Assembly (NCBI GenBank): GCA_016219875.1
Contig: JACRJZ010000013.1
Location: forward strand, 1-35,570
DNA: 35,570 nt
Direction: 5' to 3'
Source of the DNA: Verrucomicrobiota bacterium
GTDB taxonomy: Bacteria; Verrucomicrobiota; Verrucomicrobiia; Limisphaerales; JACRJZ01
Part shown: in pieces, positions 7,625-16,782 of the stretch
Layout of the letters: every line of letters starts with the position of its first letter
Numbering within the stretch: the stretch's first letter is position 1
Made by a program: the position numbers and the translations under genes
The notes under the pieces: generated by a model
Told to the model about the DNA's origin: nothing
What the model saw: only the letters and a program-made list of their open reading frames with translations
The model's database searches: none

Positions 7625-10009
7625 CTACTCGTCATCGGCCTCGAGGGCCTTCCATTCCTGCGCGCCCGCCGCCCAGTCCTTCTGCAACTTGACGGCCAAG
7701 CGCAACGCGGTGGTGGTGACGGGAGCGAATCGCACTTCGCACCACTTGTCCTTCGCGACCGGGTAGGCGCCACTCGCTGTGACCGGCTTCCACTCGTTCC
7801 CGTCGAGGTATTGGATTTGCCACGAGGCCGGCAGGCGGCAGCCGCCCACGCCCGTGTCGTCGAGCCAATAGACCTTCGCTCCGCCCACGCTGACGGGCTT
7901 GGTCCAGGTGTATTGCGCCCACTCGTCGGTGTTCTTGTGCGGCCACCAGTGGCAGAGCAGCGCCGGGTGATCGCCGGAACTTCTCGGCTCGAGGCCGTCG
8001 TTGAGGCCGCTGGGCTGGGAGTTGTTGCTGGCGAACGACACGGTCACTTTGGCCTGCCGCTCCACGCCGCCTGCCGCCGGCACGGGCGGGGCCACCGGCA
8101 GCCAGACTTTCATCGCGCCCGCTTCGCGATTGTCCCAGGCGTAGTACGGAATGGCTTTGAGCGCCACGCGCTTCGCCGGCGCGGCGTGCTGGTAGAGCTG
8201 GCGCGTCCAGTCCTGGTCGGCCGCGGCTTCGGCCTCGCCGCGGAGGGTGACGACGCCTTCGAGCAGCGCCTTCTCCTTCTGGAATTTCAACTCGGCGTGG
8301 GCCGGCAGGTAGAGCGAGGCCAGCGGCACGTTGTGGTCGGCGGCTTCCAGGCAATAAACCAGCGGCCCGCGCTGCAAGGCGAGTTGGCCGTGATCGGCCA
8401 GCACGTTCGGATTAGCGGCCACGCGTTGGACGGGCATGGGCAGATTCAGCTCCACCACGTCGCCCTTGCGCCACGTGCGCGCCAGCACGAAGTAGCCGTG
8501 CTCGACGACCGGCTTGGCGACTTTTTGCTTGTTCACCGACACGGACGCGCCGTCACACCAACCGGGCACGCGCAGGCGGAGTGCGAACTTCGCCGGGTTG
8601 GCCAGCACGGGGCGGAGCGTGACTTTGCCGTCCCACGGAAACTCAGTGGCGACGCTGAGCGCGAGCGGCACACCGGCCACGGTGGCTTTGACGGTGCCTT
8701 GCACGAAGAGGTTCACCCAGAGGGCGTCGTCGCCCACGGCGTAGGCGTAGCCACCCAGCATGGCCAGCGTGCGGGCGACGTTCGGCGGACAGCAGGCGCA
8801 ACCAAACCACGGCGAACGGTGATGCGTGCCGCGGCTTTCGAGCGGGTTTACGTAGAAAAACTTCGTGCCGTCGAGCGACACGCCGGAGAGCACGCCGTTG
8901 TAGAGCGCGCGTTCCAGCACGTCGGCGTACTTCGCGTCGCCGTAAAGCAGGGCGAGGCGGTGATTCCATTGCGCGAGCGCGATGGTGGCACACGTCTCCT
9001 GGTAGGCGGTGAGGTTCGGCAGATCGTAATCGACCGTGAAGCCTTCGTTGTGCGCGCTGGGGCCGATGCCGCCGGTGAGGTACATGTTCTTCTCCGTCGT
9101 GTTGCGCCACACGCGATGCAGCATCCGAAGCAAGTCGGCGTGGCCCGAAACGCCGGCCACATCGGTCGCGCCGGACATCAGATAAGCGGCGCGGACGGCG
9201 TGGCCTTTGATGTTCCGGTGCTCGCAGATGGGCACGTCGTCCTGCCAGTACGAGCCGTCGTAGCGGTCGGGCGGCGTCTTGTGTTCCTCCGCGAAGAACT
9301 TGCGCCCGCGGCTTTCGACGAAGAAGCGCGCGAGGTTGAAGTACCGCTGCTCGCCGGTTGCGCGCCAGAGCTTGATCAGCGCCAACTCGATCTCCGGGTG
9401 GCCGGGATAGCCCATGCGCTTGGGCGCGGGGCCGAACACGGAGTCGATGTGATCGGCCAGCTTGGTCGCGACGTTCAGGAACCTCTTCTTGCCTGTGGCT
9501 TGGTAGTGTGCGACCGCGGCCTCGAACAGGTGGCCGGCGCAATACAACTCATGCCAGTCGCGCAAATTGGTCCAGCGTTTGGTCGGCTCCTTGACGACGA
9601 AGTAGCTGTTCAGGTAGCCGTCGGGCTGTTGCGCGCCGGCGACGGTGGCGATGATGTCGTCGAGCCGTTTGTCCAACGCTGGATCGGGATGCGTGGCCAG
9701 CGAGTAAGCGGCGGCCTCAAGCGCCTTGTAAACGTCCGAGTCCATGAACACTGGCCCCTCGAAACCCTTCGTCGCTTTCTGCGCAGCGAGCCGGAGGTTC
9801 TGAAGGTTGCCGGCTTTCTCCAGGTTTTCCAGGTTCACCGGGATGGAGGCGATGCGGTTGGTTTCCTGGCGCGGCAGCCAGAACGAGTCCTCGATCTTGA
9901 CATCGGTGAAGGGGACGGCGCGCAGCTTCGGCAGCGGGTTTTCGGAAGCGGCCCATCCGGCGGCGAGGCCGCAGAGAGAAACCAGGGCGGAATGCAAAAT
10001 GTGTTTCAT
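7625..10009 (-). CDS. GH127 (DUF1680) beta-L-arabinofuranosidase-like enzyme with discoidin-like tail
   Basis: A 794-residue secreted enzyme: signal peptide residues 1-21, alpha/alpha-barrel domain about 35-430, beta-domains, and a C-terminal F5/8-type (discoidin/CBM32-like) domain from about residue 650 (SGLNDGLEPRSS ... WPHKNTDEWAQYTW). The GH127 zinc/cysteine site is intact: Glu338 and Cys340 in YQETC, and Cys406-Cys407 in CACCPPN; the second cysteine group includes the nucleophile in characterised members, which release beta-L-arabinofuranose. The chosen ATG precedes MKHILHSALVSL; an upstream extension only translates the palindromic repeat. It follows the second sulfatase gene in the same direction with a repeat-filled gap of about 300 bp. 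Substrate probably an arabinose-containing polysaccharide. Confidence 0.9.
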   Translation of the reverse strand: MKHILHSALVSLCGLAAGWAASENPLPKLRAVPFTDVKIEDSFWLPRQETNRIASIPVNLENLEKAGNLQNLRLAAQKATKGFEGPVFMDSDVYKALEAAAYSLATHPDPALDKRLDDIIATVAGAQQPDGYLNSYFVVKEPTKRWTNLRDWHELYCAGHLFEAAVAHYQATGKKRFLNVATKLADHIDSVFGPAPKRMGYPGHPEIELALIKLWRATGEQRYFNLARFFVESRGRKFFAEEHKTPPDRYDGSYWQDDVPICEHRNIKGHAVRAAYLMSGATDVAGVSGHADLLRMLHRVWRNTTEKNMYLTGGIGPSAHNEGFTVDYDLPNLTAYQETCATIALAQWNHRLALLYGDAKYADVLERALYNGVLSGVSLDGTKFFYVNPLESRGTHHRSPWFGCACCPPNVARTLAMLGGYAYAVGDDALWVNLFVQGTVKATVAGVPLALSVATEFPWDGKVTLRPVLANPAKFALRLRVPGWCDGASVSVNKQKVAKPVVEHGYFVLARTWRKGDVVELNLPMPVQRVAANPNVLADHGQLALQRGPLVYCLEAADHNVPLASLYLPAHAELKFQKEKALLEGVVTLRGEAEAAADQDWTRQLYQHAAPAKRVALKAIPYYAWDNREAGAMKVWLPVAPPVPAAGGVERQAKVTVSFASNNSQPSGLNDGLEPRSSGDHPALLCHWWPHKNTDEWAQYTWTKPVSVGGAKVYWLDDTGVGGCRLPASWQIQYLDGNEWKPVTASGAYPVAKDKWCEVRFAPVTTTALRLAVKLQKDWAAGAQEWKALEADDE

Positions 10010-10082
10010 GGCGGAATTGGAACAGGTCGCTTTCGGAAACGGAATCTCAAAGTTGTAGCGGCAGACGGGTGCCTCCCAAGGC

Positions 10083-10303
10083 CCGTAGCAGCCGACGTGA
10101 GGAGGCTCCATTCAGAAGTCAGAGGGCAGCTCCGGTTGGCGCGTGAATCCAACGGCGGCGAGCCGCCTCCGCTCCGAGCAGTGGCACCACGCCTTGCCGC
10201 CATCCAGTTCCCTGGCAGACCCTGATTTCTGACCTCTGATTTCTGACCTCTGACCTCCGACCTCCGACCTCTGAATGGAGCCTCCTCACGTCGGCTGCTA
10301 CGG
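10083..10303. repeat. REP-like palindromic element, copy 2
   Basis: Same inverted arms as copy 1 at 10083-10107 and 10279-10303, separated by about 170 bp. The inner part carries a direct run of degenerate TTTCTGACCTC units (10219-10272) and a segment related to GCGGCGAGCCGCC palindromes. It occupies most of the gap between the second sulfatase and the GH127 gene. Confidence 0.9.
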
Positions 10304-10316
10304 TTGTTGAGCACGT

Positions 10317-11909
10317 TCACGGGCGGGCCGGCTTCTCGAAATCGGATTCCCTGACCCAGCCGGCTTTGAGGTTCTCGCCCTTCATGAAACGCTCATAGAA
10401 GCCCACGTGGCCGGGGCTGGCGTGCGGGTATCTGTCAAAGACTTCACCCTGGCCGATCAGGCGCGGATCGCCCTGCTGCTTGAGTTCGGCGAAGAGCGAG
10501 TCCTTGAGACGGGCGCGAGTCGAGGCAGACTCGGACACGTTCGCAAGGTTGCGGAGGCAGTCCGGGTCGCGGCGCAAATCGTAAAGCTCCTCGCCCGGTC
10601 GCCGGCCGAAGCACCAGGCCCAATGCGGGTCGGCAGGATTCCGCCGGTGCGCGTCGAGGATGAACGTCTTCGTGGCGCCACCGTCGCAATCGAGGTAGCC
10701 GGTTTCCGGATTGCCTGCCGGCCAGCGCGCAGGCTCGAAGTTGTGCAGGTAGAGCCAGCCATCTTTCACGAGGCCGCGAATGGGATAGCCCCCATCGTGC
10801 GGCCGGCCGATGTCCGTGCGCTCTTTGCCGATGAGGACGTGGTCGCGCGCGGGATTCACTTGGCCGCTTTTCTCCGAGCGGAAAATGTCCGTGAGGCTGC
10901 GGCCCGGCGACGCGGCCATGCCAGTGTCGGCCCAGGTCAACCCGGCCAGTTCGATGAAGGTCGGCGCGAGGTCGATGAAGCTGACGAAGTCGTCCACCAC
11001 GCGGCCCGGCTGGGCGATGCCGCGGGGCCACATCGCCGCGAAGGGAACGCGGTTGGCGAAGTCGTAGGCGTTGCCCTTCACGCGCGGGAAGGGCATCCCG
11101 TGATCGGAAGTGACGACGACGAGCGTGTTGTCCAGCAGCCCGCGTTGCTCCAGCGTTTTCAACATCCGGCCCAGATGCCGGTCGAAGTGCTCGACCTCGA
11201 AGGCGTAGTCAAGCATGTCGTGGCGGACCGTGTCGTTGTCGGGCCAGTAGCCGGGCACGCGGTCGATGTCGGCGAGCCGCTTGCCGCCTTTGGCGACGCC
11301 AGAGCCGAACTCGTAGCCGCGATGCGGTTCCACCGCGCCGTACCAGAAACACCACGGCGCGTTCGTGGGCGCGGCAGCGAGGAAGTCCGCGAAGTTGGCG
11401 GCGTAATCGTTGTTGCTGATGCCGTTGGCCGGCGGTTTGGCTTTGCGCCGGTTGAACGCCTGGCCCGTCATCTGCCGCGCTTGGCCGCTCGCGTTCGTCG
11501 CCACGCCTGGCCCCCAGCCTTTCTGCGTGTGGCCCACGAACCAGCCATGCTCCGTCAGCGCCTCGGCCCAGCCCTTGAACTCCGGCGGGAAGTAACAGAC
11601 GTGGTTGGCCGCCGCCTTGAGCTGCCAGGAGTTTCGCCCCGTGAGCAGGCTCGCCCGCGACGGCGCGCACTTGGCGTTGGGTGTGTAGGCATGGTTGAAC
11701 AGGATGCCTTGGCTGGCGACGCGGTCGAAAGCCGGCGTCCGCACCCATTTCGTTCCGTACGCTCCGGCATGAACGCCCCAATCATCGGCGATGGCAAAGA
11801 GGATGTTGGGTCGGGCCGACGCGGGTGCAGCCGCGAGCAAGCCCGGGGCGCTGGTCAAAGCGAGCAGCGCCGCCAGCGGGAGGAGTCTTCGGAGCGTCGA
11901 GTTCATCAT
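10317..11909 (-). CDS. Secreted type I sulfatase (second copy)
   Basis: Sulfatase of 530 residues. The signal peptide ([20 protein letters not shown]...) ends near residue 30. Metal-binding ADD (Asp42, Asp43), CAPSR (Cys81, future formylglycine), [19 protein letters not shown] and the C-terminal [17 protein letters not shown] motif are all present. It is clearly divergent from the first sulfatase in the window, so it probably attacks another linkage. The start is one of two adjacent ATGs (11909 or 11906); the longer open frame begins before the signal peptide and is not favoured. It sits upstream of the GH127 gene, same strand, and the two probably serve one substrate. Confidence 0.92.
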   Translation of the reverse strand: MMNSTLRRLLPLAALLALTSAPGLLAAAPASARPNILFAIADDWGVHAGAYGTKWVRTPAFDRVASQGILFNHAYTPNAKCAPSRASLLTGRNSWQLKAAANHVCYFPPEFKGWAEALTEHGWFVGHTQKGWGPGVATNASGQARQMTGQAFNRRKAKPPANGISNNDYAANFADFLAAAPTNAPWCFWYGAVEPHRGYEFGSGVAKGGKRLADIDRVPGYWPDNDTVRHDMLDYAFEVEHFDRHLGRMLKTLEQRGLLDNTLVVVTSDHGMPFPRVKGNAYDFANRVPFAAMWPRGIAQPGRVVDDFVSFIDLAPTFIELAGLTWADTGMAASPGRSLTDIFRSEKSGQVNPARDHVLIGKERTDIGRPHDGGYPIRGLVKDGWLYLHNFEPARWPAGNPETGYLDCDGGATKTFILDAHRRNPADPHWAWCFGRRPGEELYDLRRDPDCLRNLANVSESASTRARLKDSLFAELKQQGDPRLIGQGEVFDRYPHASPGHVGFYERFMKGENLKAGWVRESDFEKPARP

Positions 11910-12053
11910 GCTCTCACAGGAGTTGTGTGTTGGGCGCAGGATGAGGATGGCGGAAGGACGTTTCAACCCGGAAAGTGCATCACGGGCCATGCATGAAGCT
12001 CGGTTTCGTGGCGTCCAGAGCGCCGGCCTTCCAACCGGCGGACGTGGAAGAAG

Positions 12054-12431
12054 TCAAGCACGAGGGGCCGCGCCTTTGGGCCACTGCTGGATGGCCTGGG
12101 TGACATCCCAGACGAACTCGCAGACGCATTCCAACGGACACGAGGTGCTGGTTCCCGGCGCGAGGCAAAACGAGGCGGGCAGCCCGACCGAACACTTGGA
12201 CCGCCAGACGATTGGCCCCTTGGCCAAGTCGGCGAACGGAGGCAGATAGATCGCCAGGCTGGTGCCACACTTCTGGTGATGGAACAAGAAGAACCCCGAG
12301 GTGTGCCCGCCGGGGCCCAACTGAAATCCCGCGAGCGTGACTTCCGGGTCTTTCAAAAAGTCGGCGCGCAACGGCCAGCGCGCTCCGCATTTCGGACACG
12401 TCTTGAACGGCTCAGCTTGGGGCAGGTTCAT
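12054..12431 (-). CDS. Small Cys-rich, probably zinc-binding hypothetical protein
   Basis: A 125-residue protein with no signal peptide. It has CPKCG near the start (Cys12, Cys15), FFLFHHQKCGTS (His51, His52, Cys55), Cys80, Cys89 and a closing CPLECVC cluster, which suggests one or two structural zinc sites. The family is not recognised. It stands alone between the second sulfatase and the ABC exporter genes, with about 280 bp of non-coding DNA upstream and 145 bp downstream, so neighbours give no hint. Function unknown. Confidence 0.65.
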   Translation of the reverse strand: MNLPQAEPFKTCPKCGARWPLRADFLKDPEVTLAGFQLGPGGHTSGFFLFHHQKCGTSLAIYLPPFADLAKGPIVWRSKCSVGLPASFCLAPGTSTSCPLECVCEFVWDVTQAIQQWPKGAAPRA

Positions 12432-12599
12432 GGGGCCTCATCGGTGTTGGGACGGCTCGTGGTCGAGCGTCATCCGGTTTCCAGTCAGCCGAAGCCGCAG
12501 CTTTGGCGTTGGCGAATGGCCGCGGCGCGGATGAAAACGGGCATTGTGCATGGCGCGAACTTCGATGCTTTGTGACGACTTGTCAAAACAGGCGGGTCG

Positions 12600-12720
12600 G
12601 TTGAAGCGGTGAAGAGTTGAAGGGTTGAAGAGTTGAAGAGTTAAAGAGGCTTCGGCATTGGGCTGATGCCATCCCATGAATCCTCTTCAACCTTTCAACG
12701 CTTCAACCCTTCAACTTCCC
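12600..12720. repeat. TTGAAG-type inverted repeat, copy A (uninterrupted)
   Basis: Direct runs of GAAGAGTTGAAGGGTTGAAG at the left and the opposite-strand runs TTCAACCTTTCAACG at the right flank a core CTTCGGCATTGGGCTGATGC. The same structure recurs at 16471-16692, where another repeat sits inside it. The inner edge provides the last codons and TGA of the downstream ABC exporter gene. The rest of the gap from 12432 shows only a weak 37-codon frame on the minus strand. Confidence 0.85.
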
Positions 12721-14519
12721 TGCCAAAACCGCGCATAGAGTCCGCCGCGGGCCAGCAATTCCTCGTGCGAGCCGGCCTCGGCCACCCCGCCGTCCTTCAG
12801 GAACAGGATTCGCGTCGTGCGCCTGAGGGTGGAAAGCCGGTGGGCGATGATGAAGGTGGTGCGGTGGCTCATCAGTGTTTCCAGCGCCGCCAGCAATTCG
12901 TGTTCGGTGTCGGCATCGAGTGCGCTGGTCGGCTCGTCGAGGATCAGGATCGGCGCGTCCTTCAACAGCGCCCGCGCGATGGCGAGTCGCTGACGTTGAC
13001 CCAAAGAGAGCGTTGCGCCGCGGTCACCAAGTACGGTGCGGTAGCCTTTGGGCAGTGACGCGATGAAGTCGTGGGCGCGGGCGGCGCGGGCGGCGGCCTC
13101 GATCTCCGCTTGCGTGGCGCGGGGCCGTCCGTAGGCGATGTTCTCCGCGACGGACAGCGGGAACAGAAACGGCTCTTGCAGGACCATCGCGACGTTTGTG
13201 CGCAGGCTGCGCAAGGTCAGGTTCCGCACGTCCTGGCCGTCCAATTCCACGCGCCCCTCCCAAGGATCGAAGAAACGGGGGATGAGGCTCGCGAGCGTGG
13301 TCTTGCCCGCGCCGGTTGCGCCCGCGAGGGCGACGCACTCGCCGGGCTGCGCCTGAAAGCTGATTCCGCGCAAGACCGCGCGCTCCGGCTCGTAACCGAA
13401 CGTGACGTTCTCGAATCGCACCTCGCCCCGCGCCCGGCCCAACGCTTTCGCCCCGGGCGGGTCGTTCACTTCGTGCGGCGTGTGGAAGACTTCCAGGACG
13501 CGCTTTGCGCTGCCCGCCGCGCTCTCCACCACCAGGCCGGTGTACATCACCGAGGCCAGCGGCTCGTAGAACGCGCCGAGGTACGAGAGGAAGAGGAGGA
13601 TGACGCCGATGCTCAGATGGCCGGCCAGCGCCTGCTGGGTTCCGAACCAGAGGATCGCCGCCGTCCCCGCCGCCGTGGCCAAGCCCATGAGAATCTTGAA
13701 ACGGAGTTGCACGCGCGTGAGGGCCAGCGTGGCGTCGATGGTGTCACGGTTGGCGCGGGCCAAAGCTTGATCATTGAGTTCCTCGCGGCAGAAGGCTTGG
13801 ACGACCGGCAGCGAGGAGAAAGTCTGCTCCGTGAGTTGGTAGAGGCGCATCTCCACTTGCTGCTGCTGGTAGCCGAGGTCGAGCATCGGTTTGGCGTAGC
13901 GGCGGAGGACCACCGCCATCCACGGCACCACGGCCAGCGCCAGCAACGTCAGCCCCGGCTCCACGCGCCAGAGGACGCCGCACATCACCAGCAAACTCGC
14001 CAGCGCCGTGGCCAGCGGCAGCAGAGCGTCCTTGAAAATCATCGAGACGCACGCGGCGTCGGCGGTGACGCGGCGGATGTTGTCGCCCGTGGACTGTTTC
14101 GCGTGGAACCGCAGCGAGAGCTTTTGCAGGTGGGCAAACAGGTCCGTGGCCAGGTCATAGACCATGCGCTGACCGAGACTGACGCTCGCGTAAGAGAGGA
14201 CCAGTCCCAGCGCCCAACTCAAAAAGAAGAGCATGACCGTGGCGGCCACGCACCAGGCGATGAGGTTGGCCGGCGACTCCGCGCCGGGCAGGAATTCCGC
14301 CCACGTTTGCGCCCAAGCCGGTCTGACTTTCGCCTGCAACACGTAGTCCACCAGAAAGAGCATCGGCCACGGCTTGAGCGCATCGACGCCCACCTTGAGC
14401 AACGTGGTGGCGCCCACCGCGAGCAGGGACAGCCGCCGTCGGAGCGCCAGCCCCAACACCCAGCGGCAGAGCCGGGCTGGGCTGGCGTCGGGAGATGGAG
14501 CGGTGGGTCGCGTGCTCAT
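12711..14519 (-). CDS. ABC exporter half-transporter (membrane + ATPase domain), partner 2
   Basis: A 602-residue type IV ABC exporter subunit, MsbA/lipid-exporter-like: six membrane segments in about residues 20-330, then the ATPase domain. Walker A GATGAGKTT (400-408), Q-loop Gln448, signature LSLGQRQ (504-510), Walker B ILILDEP (Glu529) and switch His560 are visible. The signature deviates from LSGGQ at one Gly. It overlaps the other half-transporter gene by the 4-bp ATGA, so the two are translationally coupled and probably form a heterodimer that moves a hydrophobic or glycolipid substrate out of the inner membrane. Its C-terminal Gly-Ser and stop are contributed by a repeat element. Divergently encoded GH/GT2 enzyme suggests a glycan substrate (inference). 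Confidence 0.9.
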   Translation of the reverse strand: MSTRPTAPSPDASPARLCRWVLGLALRRRLSLLAVGATTLLKVGVDALKPWPMLFLVDYVLQAKVRPAWAQTWAEFLPGAESPANLIAWCVAATVMLFFLSWALGLVLSYASVSLGQRMVYDLATDLFAHLQKLSLRFHAKQSTGDNIRRVTADAACVSMIFKDALLPLATALASLLVMCGVLWRVEPGLTLLALAVVPWMAVVLRRYAKPMLDLGYQQQQVEMRLYQLTEQTFSSLPVVQAFCREELNDQALARANRDTIDATLALTRVQLRFKILMGLATAAGTAAILWFGTQQALAGHLSIGVILLFLSYLGAFYEPLASVMYTGLVVESAAGSAKRVLEVFHTPHEVNDPPGAKALGRARGEVRFENVTFGYEPERAVLRGISFQAQPGECVALAGATGAGKTTLASLIPRFFDPWEGRVELDGQDVRNLTLRSLRTNVAMVLQEPFLFPLSVAENIAYGRPRATQAEIEAAARAARAHDFIASLPKGYRTVLGDRGATLSLGQRQRLAIARALLKDAPILILDEPTSALDADTEHELLAALETLMSHRTTFIIAHRLSTLRRTTRILFLKDGGVAEAGSHEELLARGGLYARFWQGS

Positions 14520-16414
14520 GCAAGGTGGTTCCTGCTGGGCGCGTCTGGCTGGAACTGGAGGTTGTTCCAGCGCGCGTAGAGACGCCCGCGGGCCAGCAGT
14601 TCATCGTGAGTGCCTTCTTCGGCGATCACGCCATCCTGCAACACCACAATCCGGCTGGCGTGACGCACGGTGGAGAGGCGATGGGCAATTAGGAAAACGG
14701 TCCGGCCCGCCATGAGCCGCTCCAGTGCCTCAAAGACCAGCCGCTCCGTTCCTACGTCGAGCGCGCTGGCCGGCTCGTCGAGGATCAAGATGGGCGCGTC
14801 TTTGAGCAAGGCGCGCGCGATGGCGAGGCGCTGGCGTTCGCCGCCGGACAACGTCGCTCCGTGTTCGCCGAGGACGGTGTCGTAGCCTTGCGGCAGACGG
14901 CCAATGAACTCGTGCGCGTTGGCGGCGCGGGCGGCGGATTCGATCTCCACCCGCGTGGCTTGCGGGCGGCCGAAGGCGATGTTCTCCGCCACGGAAATCG
15001 GCAACAGAAACGGCTCTTGGAGGACCACCGCGATCCGTTCGCGCAGGTTGCGCAGTCGGAACTCCCGCACTTCGCGGCCGTCCACCAGCACGCGCCCTTG
15101 CTGGGGATCGAAGAAACGGGGAATGAGATTCACGAGGGTCGTCTTACCCGCGCCGCTCGCGCCCACCAGCGCGACGATTTCCCCCGGCTTGGCCTCCACG
15201 GTAACGCCACGCAAGACGGGACGATCCGGCTGGTAGCCGAAGACCACGTTCTCGAGCCGGACATGGCCGCGGACCTCGGAAGCGATTCCGAGACTTGATT
15301 GGCGTAGCGGCGTCTCGGCAGAGCGCCGCATTTCTTGGGCGCAAGGGCGATCCTGGCGGCGATCTGCCGAGACGCCGCTACGAGATTCTGAAACAGGCTC
15401 CGGCAGTTCCGGCGGGGCTTCCAGCACTTCGAGCGCGCGGTCTGCGCCGGCTTGGGCGTTGCGCAACGCGGTGTGGACGTTGGCCAGCGTCTTTACCTGG
15501 GACTGAAGCGTGGTGAGATAGACAATGAAAACGAGGATGCCGCCGAGGGTGAGCCGGCCCTCCAGCACGTGCTGCGCGCCGAGCCAAAGGACCAGGCCCG
15601 TGCCGAGCGTGGTGACGAGGCCGGCGCCGAGACTGTTCAAGCTGCCGAGCAGCGTGCTGTATTGCTGGGCGCGCACGGCGGCGTCGGCGAATTGTTGGAA
15701 GCGCTCACGCTCGCGTCCTTCCTGCGCGAACGCCTGCACGACCGGGATGCCGGTGAGCGTCTGCTGGAGGTGGGCTTGGATGCGGCTTTCGATCTCGCGC
15801 TTCAGCCGCGCCGCGGCGCGCAGCGGACGGCCCACCAAGAACGACGCCGCCACCATGAAGGGAACCACCCCCATCGTGACCAGCGCGAGCGCGACATCCA
15901 ACTGCGCCATCAGAAAGAACGTCAGCCCGAGCGTCAGCACAGCTTGCGCCGGCGAGATGAAGACCGCGTCCACCGCGCGATAGAGGCACCAGCAATCCTC
16001 CGTGACGCGGCTCATGGTATCGCCGACGGCGTTCCGGCTGTGAACAAGCAGCGAGCGCCGTTGCAGCCGGGCGAAAACGTCCTCGGACAAGTCATACACC
16101 ATCCTCCGGCCGGCCACGGTCCAACGTTTCACCAGCAGCACCTCGACCGCGGCGTTCAGGGCGAACAAGAGCAATCCGCCGCCGACCGCCACGGCCAAGA
16201 GTCCTGGCGGTGACAGCAACCATTCGGCGCCGCCCAGCAGGGCGCTGACCCTGGCCGGCAGCGGGAGCTTGTTCAGCACGTGGTCCACGGCGAGTTTCAT
16301 CGGCCACGGCTGGGCCGCGGCGAGCAGCGCGGCCAGCATCGCGAGCGCCGCGATGGCCGCGAAGCTGCGGCGTTGGCGGCCAGCGTAGCGGAGCAGTGGA
16401 CGGTATCGGTGCAT
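14516..16414 (-). CDS. ABC exporter half-transporter (membrane + ATPase domain), partner 1
   Basis: From the ATG before MHRYRPLLRY the product has 632 residues; a GTG 27 bp upstream is possible but adds nothing conserved-looking. Membrane domain about 18-320, then ATPase domain with Walker A GASGAGKTT (418-426), Q-loop Gln466, canonical signature LSGGERQ (522-528), Walker B ILILDEP (Glu547) and His578. The linker between the domains contains about 27 residues (345-371, RSGVSADRRQDRPCAQ...) encoded by an in-frame palindromic element, absent from the partner gene at the same place. It is the first gene of the pair and ends in the ATGA overlap with the second. Predicted to export a lipid, glycolipid or glycan precursor with its partner. 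Confidence 0.9.
   Translation of the reverse strand: MHRYRPLLRYAGRQRRSFAAIAALAMLAALLAAAQPWPMKLAVDHVLNKLPLPARVSALLGGAEWLLSPPGLLAVAVGGGLLLFALNAAVEVLLVKRWTVAGRRMVYDLSEDVFARLQRRSLLVHSRNAVGDTMSRVTEDCWCLYRAVDAVFISPAQAVLTLGLTFFLMAQLDVALALVTMGVVPFMVAASFLVGRPLRAAARLKREIESRIQAHLQQTLTGIPVVQAFAQEGRERERFQQFADAAVRAQQYSTLLGSLNSLGAGLVTTLGTGLVLWLGAQHVLEGRLTLGGILVFIVYLTTLQSQVKTLANVHTALRNAQAGADRALEVLEAPPELPEPVSESRSGVSADRRQDRPCAQEMRRSAETPLRQSSLGIASEVRGHVRLENVVFGYQPDRPVLRGVTVEAKPGEIVALVGASGAGKTTLVNLIPRFFDPQQGRVLVDGREVREFRLRNLRERIAVVLQEPFLLPISVAENIAFGRPQATRVEIESAARAANAHEFIGRLPQGYDTVLGEHGATLSGGERQRLAIARALLKDAPILILDEPASALDVGTERLVFEALERLMAGRTVFLIAHRLSTVRHASRIVVLQDGVIAEEGTHDELLARGRLYARWNNLQFQPDAPSRNHLA
15304..15381. 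repeat. In-frame palindromic element inside ABC exporter gene
   Basis: Perfect 19-bp arms, GTAGCGGCGTCTCGGCAGA and TCTGCCGAGACGCCGCTAC, extended inward by GCGCCGC / GCGGCGAT with mismatches. Total length 78 bp, exactly 26 codons, so the reading frame is preserved. It falls in the flexible linker between membrane and ATPase domains. No second copy is visible in the window. Confidence 0.9.
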
Positions 16415-16470
16415 CGGTGCCGCCACGGGTCTAGCAGGCACGCCGGGAAAGGGCGAGTGAAAGGAGGAGG

Positions 16471-16692
16471 GCGTTGAAGGGTTGAAGAGTTAAAGGAGTG
16501 AAGAGGAGCCTCTTTCAAAACTGTAGCAGCCGACGTGAGGAAGCTCTGACTTGCTTCTGACTTCTGACCTCTGAATGGAGCCTCCTCACGTCGGCTGCTA
16601 CGGAGGTTTTGAAATTGGATCAGGGGCTTCGGCTTTGGGCTGATGCCATCCCGTGAATCCTCTTCAACCCTTCAACCCTTTAACCCTTCAAC
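16471..16692. repeat. TTGAAG-type inverted repeat, copy B (interrupted)
   Basis: Homologous to copy A near 12.6 kb: GTTGAAGGGTTGAAGAG at the left, the core GGCTTCGGCTTTGGGCTGAT at the right, then CCTCTTCAACCCTTCAACCC. Between the two halves lies a whole REP-like element with its TTTCAAAAC / GGTTTTGAAA flanks. It separates the divergent ABC exporter genes from the small membrane protein gene and therefore sits in their shared upstream region. Confidence 0.85.
16522..16603. repeat. REP-like palindromic element, copy 3 (nested)
   Basis: Arms CTGTAGCAGCCGACGTGAGG (left, one substitution) and AGCCTCCTCACGTCGGCTGC (right) with a 34-bp loop of TTCTGACCTC-type units. Flanked by TTTCAAAAC and GGTTTTGAAA, which extend the inverted repeat. 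It lies inside copy B of the TTGAAG-type repeat. Confidence 0.9.
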
Positions 16693-16782
16693 GCTGCCCG
16701 CCCCGCACGAACCGCTTGCCAGCGCCGGCGGGCCGGTGAATAAAGCCCCCGTGCCGCACATCTGTAACTCGGACACAACGTC

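Noticed and set aside
7307..10225. A 972-codon open frame on the plus strand opposite the GH127 gene.
   Set aside because: It is the GC-rich antisense shadow of a gene with intact catalytic residues; its translation has no recognisable domain.
12438..12552. Short minus-strand frame (37 codons from ATG) with TTGACA upstream, considered as a small gene or leader.
   Set aside because: No good -10 box, no ribosome binding site and no recognisable protein feature; part of its longer version is repeat sequence.
12711..14519. Degenerate ABC signature LSLGQ taken as evidence of a dead ATPase site.
   Set aside because: Walker A, Walker B Glu and switch His are intact in both half-transporters; one substitution in the signature is common in exporters and does not show loss of function.
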